64,000 nucleotides of DNA from positions 2,099,001 through 2,163,000 of the forward strand of contig NZ_BLAW01000001.1 of NCBI RefSeq assembly GCF_009617895.1, in the 5' to 3' direction. Each line of letters opens with the position of its first letter. Position 1 is the first letter of the stretch. The position numbers were made by a program, and so were the translations under genes. Positions 17,765 through 27,800 of the stretch are shown in pieces. Below the pieces are notes generated by a model. It worked only from the letters and a program-made list of their open reading frames with translations. It ran no database searches and was not told the DNA's origin. The DNA comes from Prolixibacter sp. SD074. GTDB lineage: Bacteria; Bacteroidota; Bacteroidia; Bacteroidales; Prolixibacteraceae.

Positions 17765-18433
17765 TCAAGTATTCAGATAACGCATAAACTGATCGAAGCG
17801 ATCATCATACAGATTATTTATGCGTGAATCATCCATGTATGTGGCCTTAATATTGTAATCGTAACGGGTGAATGTTTGTATGACACCCGACAAATCCATT
17901 TTGTTCAATTTGATGGTCACATCCAACTCCTTGCTCGATTCGGATGGACGGCTTACATAGAAACTAAGTATCTTGGCGTCATTACTTTCCACAATCTGGG
18001 CAATTTGTGAAAGCGAGTAATCAGTTTTACACAGTTCAAGGACGATAATTCCTCCCGGCTCGTTTACAGCCACCAAATCCGATAGCTTCCGGTTCACTTC
18101 CCTTTGTGAAATAGCTCCCAGATACGAGTGATCCATATCGAGTACCGGAACTACTGTTACACCGCATTGCGAAGCAATACCAACCACTTCAAAAATATGC
18201 TGATTTCGGTGCACGTGTGGCTGTGGAAAATTTATACCATATTGCTCAATCTGTTCCTCAAAATTGTCGGCATTGTAAATATCCTGATCGGATATAATGC
18301 CAAAATATTCCGCACCATTCACTACCGGAAGATGATTCACATGAAACACCTCCATTAAATTCAGAGCTTTAAGTCCTGTTTCTTCAAGACTTACTGTTGG
18401 AATACTATCGGATATGAGTTCGCTGGCAGTCAC
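17765..18433 (-). CDS. CBS-domain protein with ACT-like C-terminus
   Basis: A 222-residue cytoplasmic protein. Residues about 1-130 hold two CBS motifs (LMEVFHVNHLPVVNGAEYFGIISDQDI and CGVTVVPVLDMDHSYLGAISQREV are the clearest parts), which bind adenine nucleotides in other proteins. Residues about 140-215 look like an ACT domain (GGIIVLELCKTDYSLSQIAQIVES). The start is a GTG at 18433; no ATG fits. Its position next to nadK and divergent from pdxJ is common in Bacteroidota. Ligand and partner are unknown. Confidence 0.85.
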   Translation of the reverse strand: MTASELISDSIPTVSLEETGLKALNLMEVFHVNHLPVVNGAEYFGIISDQDIYNADNFEEQIEQYGINFPQPHVHRNQHIFEVVGIASQCGVTVVPVLDMDHSYLGAISQREVNRKLSDLVAVNEPGGIIVLELCKTDYSLSQIAQIVESNDAKILSFYVSRPSESSKELDVTIKLNKMDLSGVIQTFTRYDYNIKATYMDDSRINNLYDDRFDQFMRYLNT

Positions 18434-18502
18434 AATATGATATATTTATTTATTCATTTGCAATCTAAATTGTAAATTGCGCATTCAATCAATACGTGAT
18501 AA

Positions 18503-19219
18503 ATGATGACACGCTTAAGTGTAAATATAAATAAAATAGCAACACTACGAAATTCGCGGGGAGGCAATATTCCTAACGTTTTGGAGGCTGCCATGAACTG
18601 TGAAAAATTTGGAGCTGAAGGAGTTACCGTACACCCCCGTCCGGATGAAAGGCATATCCGCTACAGCGATATTCGGGAGATTAGGCCACTGATTACCACG
18701 GAGTTTAACATCGAAGGGTATCCTTCTCCAAAATTTATGGATTTGGTGCTGGAAGTAAAACCTCACCAGGTAACACTTGTCCCCGATGATCCCGATGCAT
18801 TGACATCCAATGCGGGTTGGAATACACTCGACAACAAAGAATTTCTGACGGAAATAATCGGCGAATTAAAAAAAGCCGGCATTCGGACATCAGTGTTTGT
18901 AGGAACCGAAGCACGCTTTATCGAAGGAGCTGCCAAAGTTGGTGCCGATAGGGTTGAATTGTATACCGAACCTTACGCCACGGATTATCCTGCTGCACCG
19001 GAAAAAGCCATTGCACCTTTCATTTTGGCTGCTGAAGTAGCCATGGAATCGGAGTTGGGCCTGAACGCCGGTCATGATCTGAGCCTGAAAAATCTCCGCT
19101 TCTTCAATCAAAACATTCCCGGCCTGCTCGAAGTTTCTATCGGCCACGCCCTAATCTCCGAAGCCATTTATCTTGGTTTGGAGCTGACAATTTTAAAATA
19201 TAAAGAGTGCCTGAGGTAA
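18503..19219 (+). CDS. pdxJ: Pyridoxine 5'-phosphate synthase
   Basis: A 238-residue TIM-barrel enzyme that closes the pyridoxine ring from 1-deoxy-xylulose 5-phosphate and 3-amino-2-oxopropyl phosphate. Seen: LSVNINKIATLRNSRGG, GVTVHPRPDERHIRYSD, LVPDDPDALTSNAGW, VGADRVELYTEPYA, LNAGHDLSLKNL, VSIGHALISEAIYLGLE. Length is normal. A Met-Met start begins at 18503. Only 3 bp separate it from the downstream hydrolase gene. Confidence 0.96.
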   Translation: MMTRLSVNINKIATLRNSRGGNIPNVLEAAMNCEKFGAEGVTVHPRPDERHIRYSDIREIRPLITTEFNIEGYPSPKFMDLVLEVKPHQVTLVPDDPDALTSNAGWNTLDNKEFLTEIIGELKKAGIRTSVFVGTEARFIEGAAKVGADRVELYTEPYATDYPAAPEKAIAPFILAAEVAMESELGLNAGHDLSLKNLRFFNQNIPGLLEVSIGHALISEAIYLGLELTILKYKECLR

Positions 19220-19222
19220 TTT

Positions 19223-20041
19223 ATGCGCGTTTCACTGAAGTTTAAAAAAATGGGTTCCGGCCCTAACCTGGTTATTCTGCACGGGCTTTACGGCTCTTCA
19301 GATAACTGGCTCACCATTGGAAAACATCTTTCAGAATCCTATACAGTTTACCTGCTGAACCTCCGAAATCATGGCGATTCGCCCAATGCTGATGTTCATA
19401 CTTTTGAAGCCATGAGCGAAGATGTGGCCGGCTTTTTCGAAGAGCAGGAGATGGATAAAGCCACTGTTTTAGGCCATAGCATGGGTGGAAAGGTGGCCAT
19501 GCATTTCGCTGCCGATTACCCTGACAAGGTCAGTTGCCTGATTGTTGCCGATATAGCTCCCAAAGATTACACGGAACTTGACCGGACCAAATCGAATTTT
19601 CATATGCATCAAACCATACTAGAGTTATTGGACGAAATTGATTTAAGCCGGGTGCAAACGAGAAAGGAAATCGACCAATATTTAGCGACAAAATTAGATG
19701 CTGTCGAATTACGACAATTTCTGCTGAAGAATATCAAACGCACAAAGGAAGGCAAATTCATGTGGCGCTTAAATGTTCCGGCGCTGAAAAAGTATCTGCC
19801 ACAAATCATCAGCGAGGTCAATGCCGATTGGTTTGAAGACAGGAAACCAATTCTCGGTTACCCCGTAACATTTATCCGGGGTTTGAAATCGAAGTACATT
19901 ACTGATGAAGATATTCCAGCTATTAAAGAAATTTATCCGGATGCACGCATCATCGATATTCCCGATGCCGGCCACTGGCTACATGCCGAGCAACCTAAAC
20001 TGTTTCTGCAAGCAGTGTTATCGTGCATACAAGCGGGTTAG
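19223..20041 (+). CDS. Alpha/beta hydrolase (YbfF-type esterase)
   Basis: A 272-residue alpha/beta hydrolase. Oxyanion-hole region ILHGLYGSSDNW, nucleophile elbow LGHSMGGKVAM (Ser near residue 91), and a C-terminal DAGHWLHAEQP with the catalytic His. Closest by motif to YbfF-like esterases; substrate unknown. Cotranscribed with pdxJ. The last 24 bp overlap the end of the convergent malQ gene, so no terminator fits between them. Confidence 0.9.
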   Translation: MRVSLKFKKMGSGPNLVILHGLYGSSDNWLTIGKHLSESYTVYLLNLRNHGDSPNADVHTFEAMSEDVAGFFEEQEMDKATVLGHSMGGKVAMHFAADYPDKVSCLIVADIAPKDYTELDRTKSNFHMHQTILELLDEIDLSRVQTRKEIDQYLATKLDAVELRQFLLKNIKRTKEGKFMWRLNVPALKKYLPQIISEVNADWFEDRKPILGYPVTFIRGLKSKYITDEDIPAIKEIYPDARIIDIPDAGHWLHAEQPKLFLQAVLSCIQAG

Positions 20042-21496
20042 TTTCAATAGCTTTTCGCCATGATGACGATGTAGTTCCCGTTGGGTAAACCGCCAATTCC
20101 AGTTTCCGTCAACCGTACCCGGAGTATTCATTCGCGCCCGTTCACCCAGTCCTAATACATCCTGAAAAGGAATAATGGCCGTTTCGGCGACCGACGAAAG
20201 TGCCAGGCGAATAAGCTGCCAGTGTTTTTCCTCTTTCGGGTTTGGCAAATAAGGAAGCGCTTCTCTTCGCTCGTCGGTTTTTAGTGATTTCCACCAGCCT
20301 CGCGTCGTATTGTTGTCGTGAGTTCCGGTGTAAACCACAAAATCAGTTTCGTAATTGTGCGGAAGGTATTCATTGTCGCTTCCGCTTTCAAAAGCAAACT
20401 GAAGCACTTTCATTCCGGGGAAACCGTATTTCTTCCGCAATGCATGAACCTCATCTGTAATTGTTCCCAAATCCTCCGCAATGATGGGCAAGTTTCCCAA
20501 GTGATCGCGTAAAATACGGAACAACTCATCTCCCATGGCTGGAAGCCACTCTCCCTTTACTGCTGTCTTTTCGCTATACGGAATCGCCCAAAATGACTTG
20601 AGGCCCCTGAAATGATCGATGCGCACCCGATCGAACATTTTCAGATTGAAATGAATACGTGCCATCCACCAGTCAAATCCACGCTCTTTCATTCGTTCCC
20701 AATTGTAGAGCGGATTTCCCCAACGCTGGCCCGTTTCGCTGAAATAATCGGGAGGAACGCCACCAACCTTTACAGGTGTTCGCTTTTCGTCCAGCATAAA
20801 CAGGTCCTGATTGGCCCAAACATCGGCGCTGTCATACAAAACATAAAGCGGAATATCACCGAGAATTTGGACTCCTTTTTCGTTGGCATATTGTTTTAAT
20901 GCAAACCACTGCCGAAAAAAAACAAATTGCACGAATCGCTGATATTCAACATCTTCCCTAAAATGGCGAAAGTAAAAATGAAGTGCGCCTTCGGTACGGG
21001 TTGCCAGGGCTTCTTCCCAATCGTTCCAGTTCTTACCCTTCAGATTTTTGTGACACGCATAAAAAAGGGAATATGAATCGAGCCACCAGGCATGTTCATT
21101 CCAAAACTGCATGTATTCCGGAAGACCAAAACCACCGGTTTCCCGGAAACGGATAAATGCTTTTTGCAAAAGAGGCCCCCGAAATTCAATCGCTCCGGTA
21201 AAATCGACACGATGACTGGAAAAATGAGGAATCGTACTTAAATCATCTGTTTCCAGATAACCTGATGAAACGAACTCATCCAAATCAATAAGATTTGGAT
21301 TTCCGGCGAAAGCCGAATAACACTGATAAGGAGAATGGTTGAACCCGGTTGGATTTAATGGCAGAATTTGCCACACTTTCTGGCCGTGTACGGACAGCCA
21401 GTCAACAAACCAACGTGACTGTGAACCAAGTGAGCCTATTCCGTATTTCCCCGGAAGGGATGTTGGATGCAATAATATTCCACTTTCTCGTTTCAT
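20018..21496 (-). CDS. malQ: 4-alpha-glucanotransferase (amylomaltase, GH77)
   Basis: A 492-residue GH77 enzyme that transfers alpha-1,4-glucan chains. Start ESGILLHPTSLPGKYGIGS; nucleophile Asp in RIDHFRGL (about 293), acid/base Glu in IAEDLGT (about 340), third carboxylate in THDNNTTRGWW (about 392). It is the short form, without the N-terminal starch-binding domains that many Bacteroidota MalQ proteins carry. Preceded by a -7 element at 21536-21543. Confidence 0.95.
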   Translation of the reverse strand: MKRESGILLHPTSLPGKYGIGSLGSQSRWFVDWLSVHGQKVWQILPLNPTGFNHSPYQCYSAFAGNPNLIDLDEFVSSGYLETDDLSTIPHFSSHRVDFTGAIEFRGPLLQKAFIRFRETGGFGLPEYMQFWNEHAWWLDSYSLFYACHKNLKGKNWNDWEEALATRTEGALHFYFRHFREDVEYQRFVQFVFFRQWFALKQYANEKGVQILGDIPLYVLYDSADVWANQDLFMLDEKRTPVKVGGVPPDYFSETGQRWGNPLYNWERMKERGFDWWMARIHFNLKMFDRVRIDHFRGLKSFWAIPYSEKTAVKGEWLPAMGDELFRILRDHLGNLPIIAEDLGTITDEVHALRKKYGFPGMKVLQFAFESGSDNEYLPHNYETDFVVYTGTHDNNTTRGWWKSLKTDERREALPYLPNPKEEKHWQLIRLALSSVAETAIIPFQDVLGLGERARMNTPGTVDGNWNWRFTQRELHRHHGEKLLKLTRLYAR

Positions 21497-21535
21497 CGGG
21501 ACGATTTAGATTCCGAACATTACATTGGAATGGCA

Positions 21536-21543
21536 CAAAGATA
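21536..21543 (-). promoter_or_regulatory. -7 element for malQ
   Basis: TATCTTTG on the minus strand fits TAnnTTTG, with the start codon about 40 bp downstream. The -33 box is not clear. Confidence 0.5.
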
Positions 21544-21599
21544 AGAAAGATGCCTAACAGGAATAAAGGCGTACAACTCGTTTTGAATGTAAAGACCAT

Positions 21600-21636
21600 A
21601 AAAAATGGTTGCCTAAATCAAGACAACCATTTTTCA
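21600..21636 (-). terminator. Terminator of the helical unknown gene
   Basis: An 11-bp perfect stem (21601-21611 with 21624-21634) with A and T runs on either side. It ends the minus-strand gene at 21696. Confidence 0.85.
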
Positions 21637-21695
21637 GCATCGGCAGCATATAATACTACACTTTTTTTCTTCCATTTCCCTTTTTCAATGTTATA

Positions 21696-22370
21696 TTATA
21701 CTGCTGCGGCCAGGTGTTTCGGCAATTTAAACATTTCAAGCACCTGCGGTTGGTTGGCAAAAACCTTTTTTGCCACGTCCGAAATGATCAGCAACTTGGC
21801 ATACAACGCATTCATCCGTGCCAGTTTTAGCGATTGTAAACGCTTTTGCTCAACCAGTTTCTCATTCAGTTTTTGTCCCATTGACTGCAGCTCTGCTCTT
21901 AGGACCCGGATTTGCCAATAGTAATCAGGTGGACAATGAACAACCTGAAGGGCAGCACGGTGCTTTTCAACCAAATGTTGTAGCTCCTGCAATTTCATCA
22001 GCATCTGATTGCGGCTGGTGCTGGCCCGCTGATAATCACGAAAACCAAGTTGTTCCCATACCCTTCCGTCATGTGGGAAAGCCGCCTGAATGTACAATCT
22101 TAGTGACCGAAATACCATGCATGCATTTTCCATCTTCTCTTTAATCTCTTCCTCCAACAGGGTAATTTCTTCATCCAGGGAGTCAGTTGCCGGCACTGAT
22201 TTTGCCTCCTTTAATGTGCGTTGAAATTGAATCAAAAAATCTTCATTTATGGCCGGAGTATGATCCGTTAACTGCCGCATATACAACGGGAGAAGATTTT
22301 TAATTTCTGATCCGATCCGAATTAACTGCGCGTCGCTGAACTGGTAATTTCTTCCTACATCCATAATCAT
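21696..22370 (-). CDS. Helical protein of unknown function
   Basis: A 224-residue protein, nearly all helical by composition, without signal peptide, membrane segment or Cys clusters. It starts MIMDVGRNYQFSDAQL; the start at 22370 (or 22364) is preferred because the in-frame extension upstream to 22475 is low in coding character and overlaps a hairpin. Two heptad-rich Glu/Leu/Lys stretches (about 55-85 and 125-200) suggest a coiled coil or helical bundle. I do not recognise the family. Its layout resembles the protein at 44585-45241, but a relation is not shown by sequence. Confidence 0.7.
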   Translation of the reverse strand: MIMDVGRNYQFSDAQLIRIGSEIKNLLPLYMRQLTDHTPAINEDFLIQFQRTLKEAKSVPATDSLDEEITLLEEEIKEKMENACMVFRSLRLYIQAAFPHDGRVWEQLGFRDYQRASTSRNQMLMKLQELQHLVEKHRAALQVVHCPPDYYWQIRVLRAELQSMGQKLNEKLVEQKRLQSLKLARMNALYAKLLIISDVAKKVFANQPQVLEMFKLPKHLAAAV

Positions 22371-22676
22371 CAAGTTTTTTACTGTAACAAATCGCTCTTT
22401 CGCTCCCGGCGAAAGGGACTTCGACCTTGTAAATGAGGAACACTCAAATACCGGTCGTTTCACGTATGAAAACATAGTGGCATAGCGCCAGGACTCGCCA
22501 TAAAGGCAGGATTAGGAAGGTTAAGTGTTTGAGATAAGAATCTGTCCTATGAATTTACCCTTTCTCCTTTAACCTCTTTCGTCGGTTCTTTACCTATAAA
22601 GACTATTTACAAATTACAGAAAAAATGCCTCAAAATCAATGCTTATAAAAAATAAAGAAAGTTAAAAAAGGAAAAG
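22371..22676. other. Intergenic stretch with a leader hairpin
   Basis: No gene is supported here. A 7-bp GC-containing hairpin (22397-22403 with 22409-22415, loop 5) lies 27 bp upstream of the helical gene's start and would be in its mRNA leader; no T tail follows, so it is not a terminator. The rest, between that gene and tonB, is AT-rich and shows no clear promoter. Confidence 0.4.
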
Positions 22677-23633
22677 TTAATCGAGTACGAAATGGTAGGT
22701 AATGGTTCCTTTTTGGAATGCGGAGGCATTGTTATCGGTGTTAAAACGGGCGGATAATGCCGCTTTTTTGGCCGCAGCCAACAATGAGGGATTCATCGTA
22801 TTAGAGCCTTTTATGCCGGGAACTGCCTGGGTTACTTTTCCATATTTGTCGACGGTTATTTCAACGACAACCGTTCCTTCTTCGTTGCCCGGAAAATCGG
22901 GTTTAGGCAGTCCTCCTACCAGGCTTCGTCCGGAAAGATTATAGGTATTGCCGCTACCTCCGCCATTGCCATAGCGGTTCGCGCCGGGCGACCCATCGGG
23001 GCTTCCCTGGTTGCCACCACCGTAGGTAACTCCCTGGCTCTTACTATCGGGGCCGTTATCAGCTTTTCCACCGCCGAAAGCGGATTGTGCCCTTGAATTA
23101 ATTTCGGCTATCTGGCGTTGCTCTTCTTCCCTTTTCTTTCGCTCCGCCGCTGCCTTACGTTGGCGTTCCAACTCAGCCTGACGCTCTCTTTCCTGTTCCT
23201 CCTGACGGGCTTTTTCTTCCGCCAATTTTTTCCTTCGGGCCAACTCTTCCTCTCTTTTCTTTTTTTCGTCGACCTTACTTTTCTTCGTTCCGGAATTAAC
23301 AGCAGCCGATTCTTCGAAATCCTGCGTCAACACCTTCTCTTTTCCCTGATTAGGTGTCGATTTGGGTTGTGCATTTGGTTTATTTACCGGAGGAGGGGTA
23401 ACAACCGGTCCTTTTTTCTTCTCCTCCTTTTTTACCGGTGCCTGAGCCGCTCTCCTGGCAGGCTCTCTTGCCCCCGATCCAGTGGCCGAATTCCCGAAAT
23501 CAACTAAAATCCCCCGCTCTTCCGGCAACGGAAGCGGCGTAACAAATCCGAAGAATAGTAACAACAGGATAATCATCCCGTGAAACAGAATGGTTCCTAC
23601 AATTCCTCTTCTATGTTTACCGATATTGGACAT
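22677..23633 (-). CDS. Energy transducer TonB family protein
   Basis: A 318-residue protein. One N-terminal membrane anchor (residues 13-33, IVGTILFHGMIILLLLFFG), then a periplasmic Pro/Lys segment and a highly charged Arg/Lys/Glu helix (about 120-180, many RKKREEE-like runs), a Gly/Ser/Asn linker (190-235) and a C-terminal TonB domain (GTVVVEITVDKYGKVTQAV to ITYHFVLD). It links the proton-driven ExbB-ExbD motor to outer-membrane receptors. Lies 7 bp after exbD. The long KR/E helix resembles TolA and could mean a Tol-like job. Confidence 0.88.
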   Translation of the reverse strand: MSNIGKHRRGIVGTILFHGMIILLLLFFGFVTPLPLPEERGILVDFGNSATGSGAREPARRAAQAPVKKEEKKKGPVVTPPPVNKPNAQPKSTPNQGKEKVLTQDFEESAAVNSGTKKSKVDEKKKREEELARRKKLAEEKARQEEQERERQAELERQRKAAAERKKREEEQRQIAEINSRAQSAFGGGKADNGPDSKSQGVTYGGGNQGSPDGSPGANRYGNGGGSGNTYNLSGRSLVGGLPKPDFPGNEEGTVVVEITVDKYGKVTQAVPGIKGSNTMNPSLLAAAKKAALSARFNTDNNASAFQKGTITYHFVLD

Positions 23634-23640
23634 AAATTAT

Positions 23641-24054
23641 TTAGCGGGTTTGTTCAGGACTAGTGGCCAAAATCATTTTATAATGATTTCGTTTGGCAAT
23701 ATTCATCACTTTCACTACCTGCTCAATCGGAACCGATTTCTCAGCATGTAGTGAAATATAGATATCATTCTTCCCTTGCAGTGTTTCCTGCAAATAGGGC
23801 TCAATTTCACTGAAATTGACCTTCACCAGACGACCGTTATTATTCACATAATAGTTTAGGTCTTTCGTAATCGAAATCGTCGTAAGCGGCTTGGCATTGG
23901 TTTGATTGTTACTCTGCGGAAGCAACATTTTCAGCGCATTTGGGCTAATCAGGGTCGATGTGACCATGAAAAAAATGAGCAATAGAAATACAATATCCGT
24001 CATTGACGACATACTGAAACCTGCGTTCACTTTATTTCTTCGACGTAATGCCAT
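23641..24054 (-). CDS. exbD: Biopolymer transporter ExbD/TolR
   Basis: A 137-residue protein with one membrane helix near the N-terminus; SMTDIVFLLLIFFMVTSTLI contains the conserved proton-path Asp. The C-terminal periplasmic domain includes YISLHAEKSVPIEQVVKVMNIAKR. Works with ExbB as the proton-driven motor for TonB. Middle gene of the exbB-exbD-tonB operon. Confidence 0.93.
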   Translation of the reverse strand: MALRRRNKVNAGFSMSSMTDIVFLLLIFFMVTSTLISPNALKMLLPQSNNQTNAKPLTTISITKDLNYYVNNNGRLVKVNFSEIEPYLQETLQGKNDIYISLHAEKSVPIEQVVKVMNIAKRNHYKMILATSPEQTR

Positions 24055-24066
24055 TCGAATGCTTGT

Positions 24067-24771
24067 TTATTTTGCTGGTTCGTGCAGTAAATCCATAAAC
24101 TCAGAAGTTGTCGCTTCCATTTTAAAAACAACCTTTTCGACGCGTGCCACTAAAATGTTGTAAGCAAAGTAGCTGATAATCCCCACAGTCAAGCCGGCAA
24201 CAGTAGTGACCATGGCCTGATAAATACCGCTGGAAAGCAACGATACATCCACGTTACTTCCAGCATTCGACATATCATAAAACGCCTGAATCATTCCCAT
24301 TACGGTTCCGAGAAATCCCAGCATCGGGGCACCTCCGGAAACACTGGCCAAAGCAGGAAGTCCCTTTTCCAATTTGGAAATTTCAAGGTTTCCAACATTC
24401 TCAATGGCGGTATTGACATCGTTCAGTGGCCGGCCAATGCGCGATACTCCCTTTTCAATCATCCGGGCAACCGGAGTATCGCTGGTGCGGCAAAGTGCTA
24501 TTGCTGCATCGAAACGGCTGTTATGAATATTATCTTTTATTTGATCGATGAAACGATCATCGATTTTTGCGGCTCTCTTAATGGCGTAATAACGTTCTAC
24601 AAATATGTAAATAGCAATAATCGACAGGAGAAAAATAGGGATCATGATCCAACCACCTTTGAGGACCAGGTCCCAAAACTTCAGTTCGACAGCACCCTGC
24701 GCCGCCTGTGCAGCCATATTAGCCGTATCGGCAGCGGCATCTGTACTTTGGAGGAATAAGAGATTAATCAT
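24067..24771 (-). CDS. exbB: MotA/TolQ/ExbB proton channel protein
   Basis: A 234-residue inner-membrane protein with three hydrophobic helices (about 36-56, 139-160 and 183-205), a cytoplasmic helical loop (CRTSDTPVARMIEKGVSRIG) and the conserved LGTVMGMIQAFYDMS and GIYQAMVTTVAGLTVGIISYFAYN. First gene of a three-gene Ton/Tol motor operon. Confidence 0.94.
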   Translation of the reverse strand: MINLLFLQSTDAAADTANMAAQAAQGAVELKFWDLVLKGGWIMIPIFLLSIIAIYIFVERYYAIKRAAKIDDRFIDQIKDNIHNSRFDAAIALCRTSDTPVARMIEKGVSRIGRPLNDVNTAIENVGNLEISKLEKGLPALASVSGGAPMLGFLGTVMGMIQAFYDMSNAGSNVDVSLLSSGIYQAMVTTVAGLTVGIISYFAYNILVARVEKVVFKMEATTSEFMDLLHEPAK

Positions 24772-24833
24772 ATGTATTACCGTAATTTCGTTGTGATTTT
24801 GATGTCTTGAATATCGCGAAAATATGATGAAAG

Positions 24834-24841
24834 CAAAAATA
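24834..24841 (-). promoter_or_regulatory. Possible -7 element for exbB-exbD-tonB
   Basis: TATTTTTG on the minus strand fits TAnnTTTG, about 60 bp before the exbB start, inside the 106-bp gap after tamB. No -33 TTTG. Confidence 0.35.
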
Positions 24842-24877
24842 ATGAATCTTAATTAATCCTACTGACCGGATGACGAT

Positions 24878-27800
24878 TCAGCCGCCTCTTTTCCTTTTCT
24901 TTTTCAATGCCTGTTCTCGTTTTTTCTCCTGACTTTTCTTAAAGTAACGCTGGAACAAATCGTCGAAAGAATCGAATTCTTCCCGAAAGGAAATACCAAT
25001 ACCCTGCGTATATGGACTCGTATCGTATATCAGATCATCGTTGGAGCGATTGTATACTTTCAGTTGCAGTTTCCCCGACTTATCCAGGTTCACATAAACT
25101 TCCACCTCTCCGACAATCTGGTTGGTATTGCTTGACTGTAAACTACCATTGTTGCCAATATTACCATTGATAGTCACCCGGTCATCCAGAATCTGGGTAC
25201 TCAACGCCACCTCAATTTCCCGGTTGCTGACCTGGTCGCCCGGACGGTAATTGAATCCGATATCGAAATCGTTACTGATCTGAGAAAGCCAGTTCGACAA
25301 CTGATTAGACAACATTTCCGAGGTAGTGGCATTGACCATGCTGGCACCGGTTGTTTCAAAGCTCTGGTTACCACGAAGATATTCCGGGGTGTAAAACTGC
25401 CCCATAACGAGTAAAGAGAGAATCTGTCGGTTAATTTCATCCTGCGTGCTAATGTACTGCAGGACTTCATCGCGCGTTCGTTTATCTGCCGTCGGGAATT
25501 CAATATCGAATTTAACTGCCGGATTAAAAAGTTTTTTCGAAAGATTTATTTTTATTTCAACCGGAATGCGCCGTGAATAATCACCTTTATTGCTTGTATT
25601 TAGCAATAAATCATAAAGCGATGCCCGTAGTTTGTAAACAGCATCCAAATTGACAACTGCATCATTCGGATCGCCATTCCACGAAATGGTTCCGCCCCGT
25701 TCTATCCTGAATTTTTTATTGATAACGTTTTGCAGCGTGAAAAGGTAATCTCCTTTCTCCACCGTATAATCGCCATACACCTTGAAATTTCCTTCCCGAT
25801 CGTAAACCAGGCGCAGATTGCCATTCCCTTGTCCTTTAATCACATCACCGATGGTCGGGTCGAAAATGATTTGCACCTTCGCACTGGGCGTTGCCTCTAC
25901 ATCCATGTACATTTCAAAATCGGAATTATTCTCCGGCCTTTTAACGGTCAAATGTTGAGTGCTATCGGTTTTTGTCGAATTAACAAACGTGATAAAATCA
26001 TATTCACTCGCCGATTCCGGCCGTTCCATCGGAAGAAATATCTGCGTTCCGGGTTCAGTTCTCAGCGAAATATCGAGCCTGACATACTGTCTCTCGCCGG
26101 TAATCCGAATGCCCCCCGAAACATGAGCCTTCCCGTAGAACAGGTTATTGTCGCGAGCCGTGGTATTCAACACTTTAATATTAGCCGTTGTGACGGACAA
26201 ATCATACTTCATATCACTGAACAATGTATGACGGATGGTCCCATCCAAACGGGCAATTTGATTATCAGCGTCTTTCAGCAAGATTCTGTTAAAAATAATT
26301 GAATCATTCTTGAAGAATACCGTATCGGAATAATTGTAATTGGTTTTCAGATAATCGATTCCAATTTTTCCACCCTGTACAAAAACATCTCCGTCGAAGC
26401 GAGGTTTATTCAGATTTCCCGACATCCTCAGGTTTCCATATCCCTCGCCGCCAAATTGATCGGCAAAACCTGCCATGAAAGGATACAACATCTCAAGCGG
26501 CACACCTTTAATCTTAGCTGAATAATCAACCCGATTACTGTCAGGCGTGTATGCTCCGGAAATATCAAGCCTGTCCTTTCCGTTCGCTGTCAGGTTCAAG
26601 GACGAAACAACTTTTTGCTTTACCGGATCCCAGTTACTTTTTATCGAAGCATCCCCCAAAGGAGTATCCTGAAATACCAGGTCCATTATTCCCAAATCTC
26701 CCGACACAACCAGTTTTCGGTACAGGTTACTAAAACTGGCTTTACCGTCAAGCGTACCACTCATCATCAAATCACTGTCAAGCAAATCGGAAAAGTCGTC
26801 AAGTTTGAGGTTCCCAAAGGAGAGAGAGAGTTTATCCTCCGGATTTTTGGAAACCACACCATCGACCTTAAACTCTTCCTTCCGGTGATGAACATGAAAA
26901 TCATCTACCATCCAACGGGTTGAATCGATGGTTAGATGCGAAGGTTCGATTTGCCACAAACTATCGGCGGCCCAAATTTTCGTCGGGTTAATGACTACTT
27001 CGGTGTGATTTCTTCCGGTTACCGAATCACGACTAAACGTTGTCAGCGTATTGATTTCGCCACTATAAGTCACCGTATCGGTATTGTTCCAGGTTAACCA
27101 GGTAGCCAGGCTATCGTTAAAAGCTGTATTATTCAGGGTCAGATTGTAAATATCATGCTTCCCTTTCAGCGTTACTTTCTTAATTCCGGCACGAATGCTG
27201 GTTCTATCAGCATCGGAACGCGCCCCCAGAGAGAATCCTTCAATTTCATTATTCCGATAAGTGATATCCGGGGCGAACCCATCGAGATTAAAAAGATGTT
27301 TGTAAGAATCGAAATTCCCCGAAATCCGCACCGGAGGTTTCGCTTCCAGTTCCGGAAAGAAAAACTTGCTCAACTGGTCAGACTCCTTGATCTGCAAATT
27401 GAACTGAAACTTATTTTCTCCGACGGCCGGTTCCCCGGCGAAGGGTAATTTGGCCGAAGGCAGGTAATGCTGCACGTAATCGCGGAATGACAGAAGGATG
27501 TCGTTAAAACGGTATTTCCCGGCCATGTCCAAATCGACAAAGTCGGAACGAAGGGAAATGGAGTTGTGCCCGGGCCGATTTTCCGTCTTCAGGTTCACCC
27601 CCGACAAATCCAATGTTCCAATATCGCGGGTATAACTTATCTGGTCGAAGTTAATCTCCCCGTTCATGTTATCAATATTGCTTCCGCGGAAATTGGCTTC
27701 CAGCCCAAATGAAACACTCGCATTTTTCACCTTCTTGTCCAGGCCGAGCACATAAAGATTGGCCTTGTCAACCGTTGTCGTAAAATTGAAAACCGGAATT

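Noticed and set aside
20018-20041. Overlap of malQ and the hydrolase gene as a sign of a frame error
   Set aside because: Both C-termini have normal length; convergent genes may overlap by a few codons.
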